From positions 186,001 through 250,000 of the forward strand of contig JAKQUI010000069.1 of NCBI GenBank assembly GCA_029562645.1: a DNA stretch of 64,000 nt, written 5' to 3'. Each line of letters starts with the position of its first letter. Position 1 is the stretch's first letter. Below the pieces are notes generated by a model that was not told the DNA's origin, ran no database searches, and saw nothing but the letters and a program-made list of their open reading frames with translations. Below, in pieces: positions 63,839 through 64,000 of the stretch. The stretch is from Spirochaetota bacterium (lineage in GTDB: Bacteria > Spirochaetota > UBA4802 > JAKQUI01). The position numbers were made by a program, and so were the translations under genes.

Positions 63839-64000
63839 CTATTTCATGACCCCGAAGGTGTCGAAAATGTTCATGTGCGCGGGATACCTGCCCGCCGCGT
63901 CCAGAAAGCCGACGCAGGTGTTGAGCCGTTCAAGGGCCGCCCGGTTCATCTCCGCAAGAAACTCGGTCCGGCGACCGCGAAGTCGGATCCGCACCTTGCC
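63839..64000 (-). CDS. ftsQ: C-terminal fragment of FtsQ (cell-division protein), cut by the window edge
   Basis: 53 codons in frame to a TAG at 63841-63839, 8 bases before ftsA. The visible peptide, GKVRIRLRGRRTEFLAEMNRAALERLN-like and ending NIFDTFGVMK, would be the end of the periplasmic beta domain of FtsQ. The call rests largely on the ftsQ-ftsA-ftsZ gene order, since the fragment has no diagnostic motif. Confidence 0.62.
   Translation of the reverse strand, partial: GKVRIRLRGRRTEFLAEMNRAALERLNTCVGFLDAAGRYPAHMNIFDTFGVMK

Overview
The window is a gene-dense, high-GC chromosomal segment from a spirochaete, most likely an uncultivated Spirochaetota lineage. Four things support this. The flagellar export cluster ends fliL-fliY-fliO-fliP-fliQ-fliR-flhB-flhA-flhF-flhG-(small membrane gene)-fliA, with flbD upstream. 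The V-type ATPase operon has the reduced order E-DUF2764-A-B-D-I-K known from Borrelia and Treponema. The stator and switch gene is of the FliY type. The proteins are typical of a diderm, with lipoproteins, outer-membrane barrels, a TonB-like protein and a heptosyltransferase-like enzyme. No phage, insertion sequence, CRISPR array or rRNA was seen. One tRNA gene is present.

Layout. 1-11.4 kb: flagellar export, rotor and placement genes, all on the minus strand, reading flbD, then an AT-rich promoter gap, then fliL to fliA (cut by the window edge). 11.4-14.5 kb: a Maf/MptE-like DUF115 gene and an unusual SpoIID-transpeptidase fusion, joined to flbD by tight overlaps. 14.6-21.2 kb: a small lipoprotein gene and a minus-strand run ribH-nusB-TPR-dgt-DUF1285, preceded by an outer-membrane barrel. 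21.2-24.3 kb: a nucleotide-transporter/HEAT/cNMP-binding fusion. 24.5-30.1 kb: a repeat-bearing PD-(D/E)XK-like protein, a GT9 glycosyltransferase, chorismate mutase, EPSP synthase, a lipoprotein and rmuC. 30.2-37.5 kb: the V-ATPase operon with a terminator. 38-43 kb: an RsbRD-like protein and a three-gene phosphorelay (hybrid kinase, receiver, receiver-GGDEF). 43.4-50.6 kb: penicillin-acylase-like hydrolase, tRNA-Arg, B12-type radical SAM protein, a terpene-cyclase-fold protein and a YihY/BrkB protein with a beta-propeller inserted in it. 50.6-55.9 kb: EF-G paralogue, GlmU-like, TonB-like, and a degenerate GGDEF response regulator. 56-61 kb: an omptin-like outer-membrane protease, D-aminoacylase-like amidohydrolase, cupin, and an AmgK/MurU-like recycling pair. 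61.3-64 kb: ftsZ, ftsA and the end of ftsQ.

How the genes fit together. Three themes recur: motility, energy coupling (a possible Na+-type V-ATPase) and envelope/peptidoglycan metabolism (SpoIID fusion, AmgK/MurU, FtsQAZ, GlmU-like, D-aminoacylase, heptosyltransferase-like). Most neighbouring genes overlap by 1-14 bases or are separated by fewer than 40, so translational coupling is widespread. The most unusual items are the YihY-propeller chimera (48.3-50.6 kb), the SpoIID-PBP fusion (12.3-14.5 kb), the omptin homologue with all five acidic/His active-site positions kept (56-57 kb), and a palindrome lying over a predicted ftsZ promoter.
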